A stretch of 64,000 nt of DNA from the NCBI RefSeq assembly GCF_031143425.1, contig NC_090444.1:57965533-58029532 (forward strand), written 5' to 3'. The notes beneath the pieces were generated by a model that worked only from the letters and a program-made list of their open reading frames with translations, made no database searches and was not told the DNA's origin. This DNA comes from Pleurodeles waltl (lineage: Eukaryota > Chordata > Amphibia > Caudata > Salamandridae). The translations under genes were made by a program, and so were the position numbers. Positions 9,555 to 20,388 of the stretch are shown here, one piece after another. Position 1 is the first letter of the stretch. Every line of letters begins with the position of its first letter.

Positions 9555-12500
9555 GAAGGGTGAGGACGGGATATCGTGATATACCTTCTATTTGCTCTTC
9601 CAGGGAGGAAGGAACTGCTCTTTTTCTCTTACCAGTTATCCTCCATTTAACTGATGGCCGCGAAGCAAGAACTTTGGCTTTATTGGATTGCGGAGCCAGT
9701 GGCCTATATTTAGATGAAACCTGGGCCAAAGAACAACAAATAACACAAATACCCAAAGAAATACCAGAACAGGTACATACTGTTGATGGGTCACTCTTGG
9801 CCTCTGGACCGGTACAATACACCACCCCTACTTTCTGTTTACAGTTCGGTAAACATCAGGAAATTCTCTCGTTTGACTTAATCTCATCACCACACCATGT
9901 CTTGATCCTGGGAATTCCATGGCTTACACGGCACAATCCTTACATCAACTGGGAAACAAAAACCATTTCGTTATCCTCCCATTTTTGTCAACACCATTGC
10001 TATCCGGCCGGGGATTATTGGTCCCCAAAAAGTCTCTCAACAGCACCTGCCCAGGTGGGAGGATCCATTAATGTTTGTCAGGGAGTTCCCAGACAGTATC
10101 AGGACTATATCGATGTATTCCAGAAGCCAGAAAGACCTGAATTGCCACCCCACAGAGAATACGACTGTGCCATTTCTTTAGAGCCAGACACTGTAGTTCC
10201 TTTTGGGCGGATGTACTCCCTCACCGAACCAGAGAAACAAATTCTGAAGGAGTACCTAGATGAGAATCTACAAAGTGGGTTAATAACTCCCTCCTCTTCA
10301 CCCGCCGGGGCTCCTCTTTTCTTTGTACCAAAGAAAACCAAAGACCTGCGTCCCTGTATCGACTTCAGAGGGTTAAACAGGATCACTATCAAAGACCGGT
10401 ATCCGCTACCCCTCATCAAAGACATCTTAGAAGCAGTCAGAGGAGCCAAGAGGTTCACTAAGCTGGATCTCCGAGGAGCCTATCATCTGCTAAGAGTCAG
10501 AGAAGGTGATGAGTGGAAGACCGCCTTTAGAACACCTTTTGGTCACTACGAATATAGAGTAATGCCCTTCGGACTCACTAATGCCCCGTCCATCTTTCAA
10601 AGATTCATGGATTCTATCTTTTCTGATCTTTTGCAACAAACAGTGGTAGTGTATCTTGACGATATCCTAATTTATTCGGTTCATCCAGAGGAACATTCCA
10701 AACACGTCCGCCAAGTCTTAGAAAGACTCCGACAACATAATCTGTTCTGTAAGCCTGAAAAATGCGAATTTGATCAGATAGAAGTGAAATATTTGGGATA
10801 CTGTATAGACCAAACCGGAATTGCCATGGACTCAGACAAAGTACAGGCTATATTGAACTGGCCATCTCCTTCTTCCATCAAGGAGACTCAATGTTTTCTG
10901 GGACTAGCCAACTTCTACCGGCAGTTCATAGCAGACTTTGCCCAGAGAACCAGCTTCATTACTCAAACCCTCAAAAAGGAACACCTAAAGAAAGGTTTTT
11001 GTTGGACACCAGGCGCTGAGTCAGCTTTTCAGGACTTAAAGAAAGCCTTTAGTCAAGCCCCTATTCTTCGACACCCAGACACTAGCAAACAATTCATTGT
11101 TGTCACAGACGCCTCAGAAAGAGCCATTGGGGCTGCCTTGTTACAAAGACAAGACGATGATGACCTAGAACACCCTGTATTCTATCTATCCCACATTCTA
11201 TCTGATTCTGAGCGAAACTATTCCGTGCTAGAACGCGAATTACTCGCCTTAAAGGTCGCGTGCACTGAATGGAGACACTTTTTGATGGGATCAAAGGAGC
11301 CCTTCGAAGCCCGGACCGATCATAGAAATCTACAGTGTTTAAGAAATTTCCAGTGCCAAAATAGCCGGCAAGCTCGATGGGCCTTCTTCTTCAGCCAGTA
11401 TGATTTCTATATCACCTACATCCCTGGTTCTCAGAACATCCTGGCGGATGCCCTGTCCCGACGTTATCCTGGGTGTGGTGATTCCGCGGTTCAAAACTTA
11501 TTCGACAACAATAAAATCATAGGGGTAGCACAGACCTTTTTAGATCAAGTTAAGTCTGAATATGCCCGTCTACACGAAACAGAACTAAAGAGGTTACGTC
11601 CACAGCTGCACATAGATCATGACTACTATTATCATGATAAGGCCCTGTTTTTACCCACTAAAACAGTGCAAATCGAAGCCTTACACATGTGCCATGATTC
11701 TCCTATTGCGGGTCATCGAGGAGTGAAAGCGACTCAAGATCTTTTGCTTCGCTCTTTCTGGTGGCCAACTCTCAAGGCTGACACTGAGGCATATGTGTTA
11801 TCCTGTCCTACATGTGCTCAAGCCAAGACACCCCGAACCAGACCTGTGGGCTTACTCCGCCCATTACCTGTTCCCCCAGGCCCATGGCTTACCATATCCA
11901 CCGATTTTATGTGCGCCTTACCTTCCTCAATGGGAAACCACGTCATAATGGTAACTGTGGACTCCTTCACCAAGATGGCCCACTTCACGGCCTTGAGAAA
12001 GTTACCCACGGCAAAGGAGTTAAGTCAGGTCTTTACTCAAGAAATTTTCAGGCTACATGGGCTACCCCAAGTTATTATATCAGACAGAGGTCCCCAATAT
12101 ATCTCCCGTTTCTGGAACCAATTCTGCAAGATCTTGGGGATCCAGGTGGCCTTGTCATCCGGGTTCCACCCTCAAACCAATGGACAAACAGAACGACTCA
12201 ATCAGGGTCTCGAGCAGTACTTATGTAGCTTCTGTAACGCTACACAAAGTAATTGGGCTCCCTACTTACCGCTTGCCGAATTTTCCTATAATAACTCTCT
12301 ACACAGTGCCTCTAAAGTCTCTCCTTTCTATGGCTCCTATGGTTTCCATCCCAGGGCCTTCCCAACTCCCCTGAGAGACAACTCCAACCTTCCCGCCATC
12401 TCCTCTTTCGTTCGACAGCTACGGGGTATACAGCGAATTATCCATTCTAACCTTGTGTCCACCAAGTCCCGCATGAAGACAATAGCAGATAGGAGACGCT

Positions 12501-13015
12501 GTGCGGCTCCTCTATATCAAGTCCATGATAAGGTCTGGCTCTCCTCTAGATTCCTACCTCTCCGACTCACCCAAAACAAATTCAAGCCCCGCTTTTATGG
12601 TCCCTTTCTCATTCTCAAGAAGATCAACCCAGTGTCCATGCGTCTTCGCCTACCTCGGACATGGAAGATCCACCCAGTATTCCATGTCTCGCAACTGAAA
12701 CCTTACCGTCCTGATCTCTTTCATAGGCAGTTGCCCTGTCCCCCTCCTTTGTTGGTTGACAATGTGCCTGAATACGAAGTGCAGGAGGTCTGTGACTCTC
12801 GATTTTTCCATGGGCGCCTCCAATACCTTATTCATTGGAAGGGGTACCCTTTGAGTGAGTGTTCCTGGGAGGATGCCTCTTCAGTCCATGCTCCTCTTTT
12901 AATCCGCCGCTTTTTTCGGCTCTTCCCTCACAAACCCGGGGCCTTGGGGAGGGGGCATACTGTTACACCGCAGCGCTCGCTGCGGCCGCGGGCTCAGGTT
13001 GCCGCGGCACGTTAA
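9461..13015 (+). CDS. pol: Chromovirus Pol (protease, RT, RNase H, integrase, chromodomain)
   Basis: An uninterrupted frame in -1 relative to gag. Its natural entry is probably ribosomal frameshifting at 9527-9533 rather than its own start. Domains in order: protease with LLDCGASG (Asp near 9686); RT with PFGLTNAPSIFQRFMD and YLDD (about 10652-10664); RNase H with TDASERAIGAALL and LERELLALK; integrase zinc domain with H...H and CPTCAQAK; catalytic core with STDFM, ISDRGPQY and NGQTERLN; and a chromodomain (about 12773-12890) with YLIHWKGYPLSECSWE. The chromodomain would direct integration to particular histone marks. The protease has Cys where Ser or Thr is usual after the catalytic Asp. The frame runs 55 bp into the 3' LTR. 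All catalytic residues I can check are present. Confidence 0.95.
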   Translation: MPILWCSWSPNSRLPHSSNQALGKRQLPSPVRRVRTGYRDIPSICSSREEGTALFLLPVILHLTDGREARTLALLDCGASGLYLDETWAKEQQITQIPKEIPEQVHTVDGSLLASGPVQYTTPTFCLQFGKHQEILSFDLISSPHHVLILGIPWLTRHNPYINWETKTISLSSHFCQHHCYPAGDYWSPKSLSTAPAQVGGSINVCQGVPRQYQDYIDVFQKPERPELPPHREYDCAISLEPDTVVPFGRMYSLTEPEKQILKEYLDENLQSGLITPSSSPAGAPLFFVPKKTKDLRPCIDFRGLNRITIKDRYPLPLIKDILEAVRGAKRFTKLDLRGAYHLLRVREGDEWKTAFRTPFGHYEYRVMPFGLTNAPSIFQRFMDSIFSDLLQQTVVVYLDDILIYSVHPEEHSKHVRQVLERLRQHNLFCKPEKCEFDQIEVKYLGYCIDQTGIAMDSDKVQAILNWPSPSSIKETQCFLGLANFYRQFIADFAQRTSFITQTLKKEHLKKGFCWTPGAESAFQDLKKAFSQAPILRHPDTSKQFIVVTDASERAIGAALLQRQDDDDLEHPVFYLSHILSDSERNYSVLERELLALKVACTEWRHFLMGSKEPFEARTDHRNLQCLRNFQCQNSRQARWAFFFSQYDFYITYIPGSQNILADALSRRYPGCGDSAVQNLFDNNKIIGVAQTFLDQVKSEYARLHETELKRLRPQLHIDHDYYYHDKALFLPTKTVQIEALHMCHDSPIAGHRGVKATQDLLLRSFWWPTLKADTEAYVLSCPTCAQAKTPRTRPVGLLRPLPVPPGPWLTISTDFMCALPSSMGNHVIMVTVDSFTKMAHFTALRKLPTAKELSQVFTQEIFRLHGLPQVIISDRGPQYISRFWNQFCKILGIQVALSSGFHPQTNGQTERLNQGLEQYLCSFCNATQSNWAPYLPLAEFSYNNSLHSASKVSPFYGSYGFHPRAFPTPLRDNSNLPAISSFVRQLRGIQRIIHSNLVSTKSRMKTIADRRRCAAPLYQVHDKVWLSSRFLPLRLTQNKFKPRFYGPFLILKKINPVSMRLRLPRTWKIHPVFHVSQLKPYRPDLFHRQLPCPPPLLVDNVPEYEVQEVCDSRFFHGRLQYLIHWKGYPLSECSWEDASSVHAPLLIRRFFRLFPHKPGALGRGHTVTPQRSLRPRAQVAAAR
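9527..9571 (+). promoter_or_regulatory. -1 ribosomal frameshift signal between gag and pol
   Basis: GGGAAAC at 9527-9533 is in the gag frame as G GGA AAC, matching X XXY YYZ. After a 6-nt spacer, TCCCGTCC (9540-9547) pairs perfectly with GGACGGGA (9564-9571), an 8-bp stem with a 16-nt loop. The pol frame continues open through the shift, and the gag stop lies in the loop. Confidence 0.85.
12940..12960 (+). promoter_or_regulatory. Chromovirus polypurine tract
   Basis: A purine run (GGGGAGGGGG) ends four bases before the 3' LTR start at 12961. It is the expected plus-strand primer and lies inside the last codons of pol. Confidence 0.75.
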
Positions 13016-13864
13016 TTTTGCCGCGGCCGACGCCCGGGCCGCGGTAGACGCCGAGGCAGACACCCAGGTCGCGGGGGTCGCCGCGGCTCCGGCGAGGGCC
13101 ATAAAGGCTCCAGGGAGCCGGTCTGGGGGTCACGGCGCTCGCCGCTCCCCCTTTTTCAAGTTCTGCCTTAAAGGCAGACGCGGCAGAGCCTGAAACCCCG
13201 AGGGGGTTTCAGGCATGGCCGCACACAGCGCATTATGCGCTTAACATTTATTTCTCTTGCATGTATTCACCTGCCCACCACCACTTACCGATGTTCCTAG
13301 GACAAACCGAACCCTTACACTGGGGGTTCTTTATACTTGCCTTTTTTCTCTTCCCAGCATGCTTACCACTTCCTCTCTACCCAGCATGCATTGTCTAACA
13401 CACATACCTAATTCATTACTGTTTTCTTTTCCCCAATCCAAGATGGCGGTGTTCTACTTCCTGTTTCCTGTTTCCTGTCCAGGGGTATTTAAGGGGATTC
13501 CAACTGCCTGTTCATTGCGTTGCAACACTCCTTGGTGATAGTCACGCTCCTATTTGATATCCTTCTGCGAATCCTGTCTGTTCCTGATTTGCTTCGTTTT
13601 CCTGCCTTCCTGAACTGCGGTCCTAATACCCTGGTGTCCTCCTTTCGTTTCAGGGAGTTCCTGTGGAGGTTTTTTACCCTACTGGGGTTTTTCCTCTGGG
13701 ACTCCTTCTGGAGGGCACGGACTGTAGTGGTTCGCTCATACCAAACAGCACCGTGGCTACCGGAAGGGGTCGCCCCTACCTCGGCCAGAGCAGAACCCGT
13801 CGGAACAAGGACCGTTCCCCTACGCCTCTCCGCTGCGAGGGTAAGACCGTTGAGAACCGCGACA
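12961..13864 (+). repeat. Chromovirus 3' LTR
   Basis: 904 bp, starting TGTTACACCG and ending CGCGACA. Nearly identical to the 5' LTR. It supplies the TAA that ends pol (13013-13015). Confidence 0.96.
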
Positions 13865-14226
13865 GGTGCAGGTCAGGGGAGTGGTCACTCCCCTTTCCTT
13901 TGTCCAGTTTCGTGCCAGAGCAGTGCTGGGGGATCCCTGAACCGGTGTAGACTGGCTTAAGCTGAGATGGGATCCATCAGTGCCCATCAAAGCATTTCCA
14001 GAGGCTGGGGGAGGCTACTCCTCCCTAGCCCTGACACCTGTTTCCAAAGGGAGAGGGTGTAACACCCTCTCTCTGAGGAAGTCCTTTGTTCTGCCTTCCT
14101 GGGCCAAGCCTGGCTGGACCCCAGGAGGGCAGAAACCTGTCTGAGGGGTTGGCAGCAGCAGCAGCTGCAGTGAAACCCCGGGAAAGGCAGTTTGGCAGTA
14201 CCCGGGTCTGTGCTAGAGACTCAGGG

Positions 14227-14283
14227 GATCATGGAATTGTCTCCCCAATGCCAGAATGGCATTGGGGTGACAATTCCATGATC
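14227..14283. repeat. Long hairpin in the Gmr1 LTR
   Basis: Arms 14227-14253 and 14257-14283 pair over 26 of 27 positions, with one T-T mismatch and a 3-nt loop. Copy C has a decayed counterpart near 33482-33532. Confidence 0.8.
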
Positions 14284-14323
14284 TTCGACATGTTACATGG
14301 CTATGTTCGGAGTTACCATTGTG

Positions 14324-14355
14324 ACTCTATACATAGGTAGTGACCTATGTAGAGT
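14324..14355. repeat. Covarying stem-loop in the Gmr1 LTR
   Basis: A stem around the loop AGTG (14339-14342) ends in ACTCTA / TAGAGT with a 2-nt bulge. In copy C (33576-33603) the distal part is CTGG / CCAG instead, so both sides changed together. Confidence 0.6.
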
Positions 14356-14968
14356 GCACGCGTGTAATGGTGTCCCTGCACTCACAAAGTCCGGGGAATT
14401 TGCCCTGAACAATGTGGGGGCACCTTGGCTAGTGCCAGGGTGCCCACACACTAAGTAACTTAGCACCCAACCTTTACCAGGTAAAGGTTAGACAAATAGG
14501 TGACTTATAAGTTACTTAAGTGCAGTGGTAAATGGCTGTGAAATAACGTGGACGTTATTTCACTCAGGCTGCAGTGGCAGGCCTTTGTAAGAATTGTCAG
14601 AGCTCCCTATGGGTGGCAAAAGAAATGCTGCAGCCCATAGGGATCTGCTGGAACCCCAATACCCTGGTACCTCAGTACCATATACTAGGGAATTATAAGG
14701 GTGTTCCAGTATGCCAATGTGAATTGGTGAAATTGGTCACTAGCCTGTTAGTGACAATTTGGAAAGCAAAGAGAGAGCATAACCACTGAGGTTCTGGTTA
14801 GCAGAGCCTCAGTGAGACAGTTAGTCCTCACACAGGGAACACATACAGGGCACACTTATGAGCACTGGGGCCCTGGCTGGCAGGGTCCCAGTGACACATA
14901 CAACTAAAACAACATATATACAGTGAAATATGGGGGTAACATGCCAGGCAAGATGGTACTTTCCTACA

Positions 14969-16955
14969 GTTCGGTCATAAAGTTACTGCAGAGATGGACA
15001 GAGGGTACAGTCCGGGTGAACCAACAACTGGGTTAAAATCTTGCAGTACTTCTGTTCTCCTTGCTCTGGGTCGGCAGGGTGCAGAGGTGGTTTGGACTGT
15101 CAAATTTCCATCACTGGCAGTGGTCATGGTAGAGGAGGCTGCAGAAACAGTCTGCAAGCGTGGACTAGGAGACCAGTCCAATTGAACCAACAAGTGGGCT
15201 TGGTCTCATGAACCTGGGGGACATAGGGAAACCAGTGGTCCTCTTCTCAGTCCAGAGTGCCCGGTACAGAACTCCAGTGAACCATCTGGTGGCCGTCACC
15301 AGAGGCGGTCATTATTAAATAGGGGCCTGCAGAAACAAACTGCAGATGCCACCAACAAGCCCACACTGGTGGTACTCAAGGTGGGCTTCACCTTTGGAGG
15401 GCCTAGGATGACCAAGCTGACACCGTTGTCCCACTTCAGCTGGGGCTAAGCAGCTCGGATGCAATGGTAAAGTCTGCTTTGGGTTTTGCTCATCCCGGTC
15501 CTCACAGTTCTTTCTTTGGTTTCCTGCAGATGCAAGGAAGAAGCTCCCCTACTCCAAGGGAGTTCTTCTTGGTAATTTGCGAAACACTGGCTGCTTTTTC
15601 ATGCCCTCCTTTATACTTTTTGGTGCAAAACTGCACCAATGCAGTTTTGCACAAAAAGTTTAGCACCGGCTTGCACCATGTCTGAGCACCAGTCAGTTAC
15701 CATATTTATAGAATGGTGAAAGCCGGTGCAAAGGGTAGGCTAGCGTTCAAAACCAGCCGGGTGGGGCTAGTGGTGTGGAAGAAGGGGGTTTTGCACCAAA
15801 AAGTTTTGTTAGGCTGGTTAGAGTAAAACAAAATTACTCTGACCAGCCTAGCGTCATTTTCTGACGCGAAACCATCCATACCACATGATTCCTGTCTTAG
15901 AAAAGACAGGAGTCACACCCACCACCCCAGTTGGTAGCACAGGAGACCAGGGTCCCCTGGGCATGGTCATTGCACCCAGTGCCATGTAGGTGGGCCCACT
16001 TCAGGGCCCCCAATGGCACTTAAAAAAAATACTTACCTGTACTTACCTATACTTACCTGGGATGGTGTCCCCCATCCTCTGCTGTCCCTGTAGTGTGGGT
16101 GGGGGTGTCCACCATGGAAATTGGCCCGCAGGTCCCCTAACGCCTGCCCTGACCCAGGCATTAAATAATGGTGCAAAGTTAACTTTGCACCATTATTTGA
16201 CCCCTCCTTCCCCCCCGGTGCGTGATTTTATCATGGGGGATAAATATGGCGCAAAGGCCATAGATTCATTTTTTGCACGGGAACGCCTACTTTCCATCTC
16301 ATTGACGCAAAGTAGGTTTCCATGCCTAAAAATGACTTTAACTCCATATGGCGCTAGACTGGTCTAGCGCCAAAGGTTGAATATGGAGTTAGTTTTGCAC
16401 CAAATTTGTGTTAAAAAAAAAAGTGACTCAACTTCGGCGTAAAACAAATATAAATATGCCCCTCAGTTTCTTAGATGCTGCATTGGCAAGACAAGTCAGT
16501 TAGTCCTCATGGGTCGTGTGCAGCAGGCAGGTTGGCAGGGTTGGCACCAAGTCAGTTGTGCTCCTCACTTCTTGGGTCATCAGGCTTCTTGTCTACTCCT
16601 TCTTTGTGTCCATCAAAGTTCGGTTTCCCTGGTATCAGTTTTACACGTTGTCATGAAGCCTGCTGTGGCAGTATGCATGAGTTTGGTTCTGGGCCCCATA
16701 GAGTGGCACACATTATGCTGCAGCTTTTAGGGACCCTCCTTAGTACCTAGGCCCTAGGTACCAGAGGCACCATTTACTGGGAGGCTTGCAGAGGTGTTAA
16801 AGGGCCTTGCCACTACTAGGTGTCTTTGTTTGTGGTGGGAACACTGGCTCTGAGGACCTTGTTAGCTGGAACCCAGTGCACCTCAGTCAAAGTTGCATCA
16901 AAAACCAGGCAAAACGCGAGAGGGGGCTTCTGCAATCAGAACCCAGTTTCCTACA
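14969..16955. repeat. Old LTR-like dispersed repeat
   Basis: The right end, CAGTTTCCTACA at 16955, looks like an inverted LTR terminus (TGTAGGAAACTG on the minus strand). No coding motif is visible. A MITE interrupts it at 15602-16462. Copy A abuts its left side, and both junctions are followed by GTTC, which may be coincidence. Confidence 0.4.
15602..16462. mobile_element. MITE of the AGCGCC-rich family (861 bp)
   Basis: Flanked by TCA (15599-15601 and 16463-16465). The left end reads TGCCCTCCTTTATACTTTTT and the reverse complement of the right end GGGGCATATTTATATTTG, giving imperfect terminal repeats. Several internal self-complementary stretches occur, such as the one around 15627-15660. 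No coding capacity. Confidence 0.6.
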
Positions 16956-19150
16956 GTTCAGTTCACTGACCAAACAATGTGTAGTGGGACTGCAGGTGTT
17001 TTTAAAAATGAATGTTGTCTTATTTAAAAATTAAACTCAAAAATATCAAAACTCATAAAAGAAGGCCTGGGCTCATTTTAACCACTCCAGAGTAATTGCT
17101 GAAATTCAGTAATTTTCGATAGTGTTGTGATGTGGAATTACCGATTGTTAACTCCATGGCGCAACGTCACGTAATCCATTCTCTGTTCAGGGAAAATTAA
17201 TATGCTGGGGCTGAGAGACTGACTGAAAAAACATAATGCATGAATGCTTGCATTCCTCTTTTGGCAAACTTGATCAGAACGTTCCAAGGTCATTTCAAGA
17301 ATGACAGCACCTTAACACAGGCAGTGGGCCAGTCAGAATTTCAAGTAGATTTTCCCCTTGAGAGGACTGATAAATCAGCTAGAATGCATTTTCAGGTTGA
17401 AATTTTACTTCAAATGGATCATTTCTGTATTTTTCAGCCGAAAATGCCTTTGTTTTCAACAGGAGGGGAGTGCTATAGAGACTGGGAGGCAAGTAAACAT
17501 CCATTAGCAACTTCCTCTTCCTGTCCTGAAGAATCCTCACTCTGCTTTGTCCAGCCCTTGGACACTGTTGGTTTGGTTTTTAGGGGAAATACAACACTCT
17601 ATCTTTCTGGCTGTAACCCTGGTGCAGCTACACCATTAACATCTTAACATTTTTGGGGGAAATCAAGTAAGTTCAATGCAGTACTTGGGAAAAGGCTTGT
17701 TGATGGAGGGAGGGCATGCTGTAGTGTTTTTCGCTCAGTTTTGTGTTTTGTTTTTTAATTTTGCATCTTTGTTGGTGTGTGGCTGGGAGCTTGGGTTGGA
17801 GTAGGGAGGTACTACAGAAATAGTACTGAGGTACTTACAAAAAGTTTCGAAAAAACGAAATATGGTAAAAAATGCAAAATAAAATGTACTAGTCTATTTT
17901 TCAAATATAGTATACTGCAGCACATTTTCAATATTCAACATATTTAAACTTCACAAAAAAGCCTAGAGTACCACAATAATACCTAATGGTTACTGCACTA
18001 GATAACTAGATAAAAACGTTTTTAAAAATGCATATTTCTCCCTAAACTGCTGTAAAAATATATAGGAATTTGTAAGTACATGTCTCTAACTATTATCAGT
18101 TTTATAAGAGAGTGCTGTGACACCACGATGATGTATTGTAGAAGTACAGTACAAATACAAAGTTTCCAGTAACTATCGTGGGTTCATACCCAGCCCACAA
18201 ATACTTCTAACATGCCCGCCATCACCTCACAGGACCACACATCTCTCCATTCTCCCAATGCTGAGATAATTTCCAAGACTCTGTGTGATTGAAAGCAGTC
18301 AGCAGCTGCAGAGAAGTTAATACCGGGGGCAATGACACTATTTTAGATGGGACTTATGTAAACCATGGTGATTTCCATGGAAAACACTGCACATTTCCCG
18401 GCACAATGTTCACATCAGGGCCATGTGTGATGGGAAGTTTGGAAATATACACCTATAGTGTGGTAGATTTGCTATTACCTTTTTTTCCCCAACACTGCTT
18501 CTGCTATGGTAGAGGAAGCTGACTCAGAAAACAAAACACCAGTACTATATGACAGGCATCTTTAAACAAAACAAAATCATGATGAGGTTTTCAATGTGTT
18601 TTTATTGCTTAAACTAAATCAGGCCTCAGGACTCAATTCCATCTTTTTTTTTTTAAAGTTGCTGTATTGGGATTTTCATTGTGTGTTTATATTCCTCGCT
18701 TGACATCACATACAGCAAGATGTCCACTGTTTATCTTGTAAATCATATTGTTCTTGAAGAATTTGTCAGAGGAATTTGCCTTTGAATTTGGCAGATTGCA
18801 AAGGCTCTTCCTGCGAGAACACTTCAATGCATTTGTTCATGATTGTTTTCTGCTGCTCATGTAACTGGTTTGGTTGGACACCTCTGGATGACATTAGATC
18901 AGAAGGGGCATATCAATATTCCTGGTGTGGCTTAGTGCTGGGATGACAGCTCTGTGTGATGTTTGAGAGATATGACAGTGATTTGCTATAATAATGCTTA
19001 CACCACGCTAACTTTGCAATTTACATGATTTCCTGTGTTGAACAAGGATACCCAAATCTTAGAAATTTGAAGATGAGCCAGACTTTTTCATGAGCCTCCA
19101 GGGACACTGTCTGATTTGTTAGGGATGTGCTGTACATTTGAAACTAGTCT
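16956..19150. other. No recognisable feature
   Basis: Mostly A/T-rich DNA with short open frames and no protein motif, LTR terminus or terminal repeat that I can identify. Poly-purine and poly-T stretches occur near 17740 and 18645. Confidence 0.4.
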
Positions 19151-20331
19151 ACCTCATGTTTACTGAGCAGAGCTCCCCCTTTGATCTGCTACGTAGGCAA
19201 AGGATTTGGAGCACTCTTCATCTGCTGGGTGTTGGAAGCCATCAAAGGTCTTTACTCTTCTAATACAGTGTCAGTCAGCTTTGGTCAAGAAGAGGAATGT
19301 AGCCCCCATTCCCCATCCCCTTTGGGGTTAAACATGTTCATGGCCCCTCTCCTATTTAGCTGATTTATAAATGAAGAGGTGACAGGCTCAGATTGTCCTG
19401 AGCTATTAGGTGAGAAGGACCCAATATTGTGATATGCAGGTAATGCAGTACTGCTATCTTTGACTGAAAACTCAAAGCACCTAATGATTAATACATTTAC
19501 TGGGTTCTGCAGACCAAAATGTCTACTTAATTTGAAGAAAACAAAGGTCATGAAAAGTTTGTACTTAAGGAGGTCTTTTAAGATAGTCCAGGAATTGCTA
19601 GCAAAGGTTGATATGTTTGACTATTTTGCTCTGTGTTTTCATTGCTCTCTGAGAGGCAGCCTCCTGTAGTGAGATTCTCAGTTATGTTTAGAGCATGCTG
19701 CAAAGCTGTTTATCACATCTGCAAAAAGGATGGGTAGCTAATCCTTAACTGCCGTCTTGATGATCCAGAGGCATAAAGCTGCTGTGGCAGCGTTCTATAG
19801 TGCAGAGATTTGGGGTTATAACAAAGCCAAGGTCTTGCAAGTAGTGGGAAATAATTTCCTGTGTATGTTGTTAAAATTAGGCCCTGACACTTTGCCACTC
19901 CCCCTGTTTGCAGAGCTGGGAGCATGACCCGCATCAGATATACCTGCATTGAGGCCTGTTCTATATTGGATCCACTTGAACAGAAAACACTTGTCAGGTT
20001 TTTTGTGCTATGGAAGCACTAGCTATAGAATGTATATAAAAGGTCATATCTGGAGGGAACATGCAAGTAAGGTACTTAATGATATCAGCCTGGACCACCT
20101 TTGTCGAATAAATTGTGAGAGCACTGCATCTGCCAAGGAGACATACTGGCATTTACTGTCACTAGTAGCAATACGAACCTTCTAACTACAAACCATTTTG
20201 AGCATTATTTCTTCAGACAAGTCGCATTTTTAGAACTATTACATCTGAAACTCAAATGGACATTTTACGCAAAGATCAGGATTGAAAATTTTCCATCTAG
20301 ATTTTATGTGGCGAATGAGTTGCACACTTGT
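19150..20331 (+). pseudogene. Decayed LINE reverse transcriptase fragment
   Basis: The plus strand keeps traces of the second half of a non-LTR RT. The active-site box is reduced to YAGNAVLL near 19433-19456, where YADD is expected. It is followed by NLKKTKVM (about 19525-19560) and, further on, a segment AAFYSAEIWGY (about 19785-19820) typical of the region after the RT palm. Frameshifts and stops are frequent. A second, longer copy of a similar LINE appears at 41000-45425. The fragment ends where the minus-strand LINE tail begins (TCAA repeats at 20332). The clade is unresolved. Confidence 0.7.
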
Positions 20332-20351
20332 CTCAATCAATCAATCAATCA
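20332..20351 (-). repeat. ATTG/TCAA microsatellite tail of the LINE
   Basis: Four to five TCAA units on the plus strand at the junction of the two LINE fragments, preceded on the minus strand by a CGCTTTATAAATC-like motif. It is a recognition tail for target-primed reverse transcription. Confidence 0.75.
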
Positions 20352-20388
20352 CAAGATTTATAAAGCGCACTAATCACCCGTTAGGGTC

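Larger units (their letters stand above)
7687..13864 (+). mobile_element. Tf1/sushi-group chromovirus (Ty3/gypsy), apparently intact
   Basis: A 6.18 kb LTR retrotransposon starting TGTTACACC and ending CGCGACA, flanked by perfect 5-bp duplications GGTGC (7682-7686 and 13865-13869). LTRs are at 7687-8595 and 12961-13864. Between them are a complete gag (8634-9554) and a complete pol in the -1 frame through 13015, with no internal stop. The C-terminal chromodomain and self-priming leader place it in the vertebrate Tf1/sushi chromovirus group. It lies inside the 5' LTR of Gmr1 copy A, in the opposite orientation. Near-identical LTRs indicate a recent insertion. Confidence 0.96.
646..14968 (-). 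mobile_element. Gmr1-like Ty3/gypsy LTR retrotransposon, copy A
   Basis: Read on the minus strand, the element runs from its 5' LTR (14968 down to 5789, split by a nested chromovirus at 7687-13864) through a leader, gag, protease, integrase, RT and RNase H, ending near 646. Integrase before RT is the Ty1/copia order, but the proteins are gypsy-like. This combination defines the Gmr1 group of deuterostome gypsy elements. The 3' end, including PPT and 3' LTR, is absent. Several frameshifts and at least two in-frame stops make it a pseudo-element. Two related copies lie at 29878-34130 and 46711-62821. Confidence 0.88.
13865..14968 (-). repeat. Gmr1 copy A 5' LTR, upstream part
   Basis: This is the U3 start of the LTR on the minus strand, beginning TGTAGGAAAG at 14968. 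It aligns with copy C (33110-34130). Joined across the nested chromovirus, the LTR is about 3.0 kb. The first five bases are the chromovirus target duplication. Confidence 0.85.

Noticed and set aside
14969..16955. Reading the shared GTTC after CCTACA at 14968 and 16955 as a target duplication
   Set aside because: The sequence after the left GTTC is not an LTR start, so four matching bases are weak evidence.
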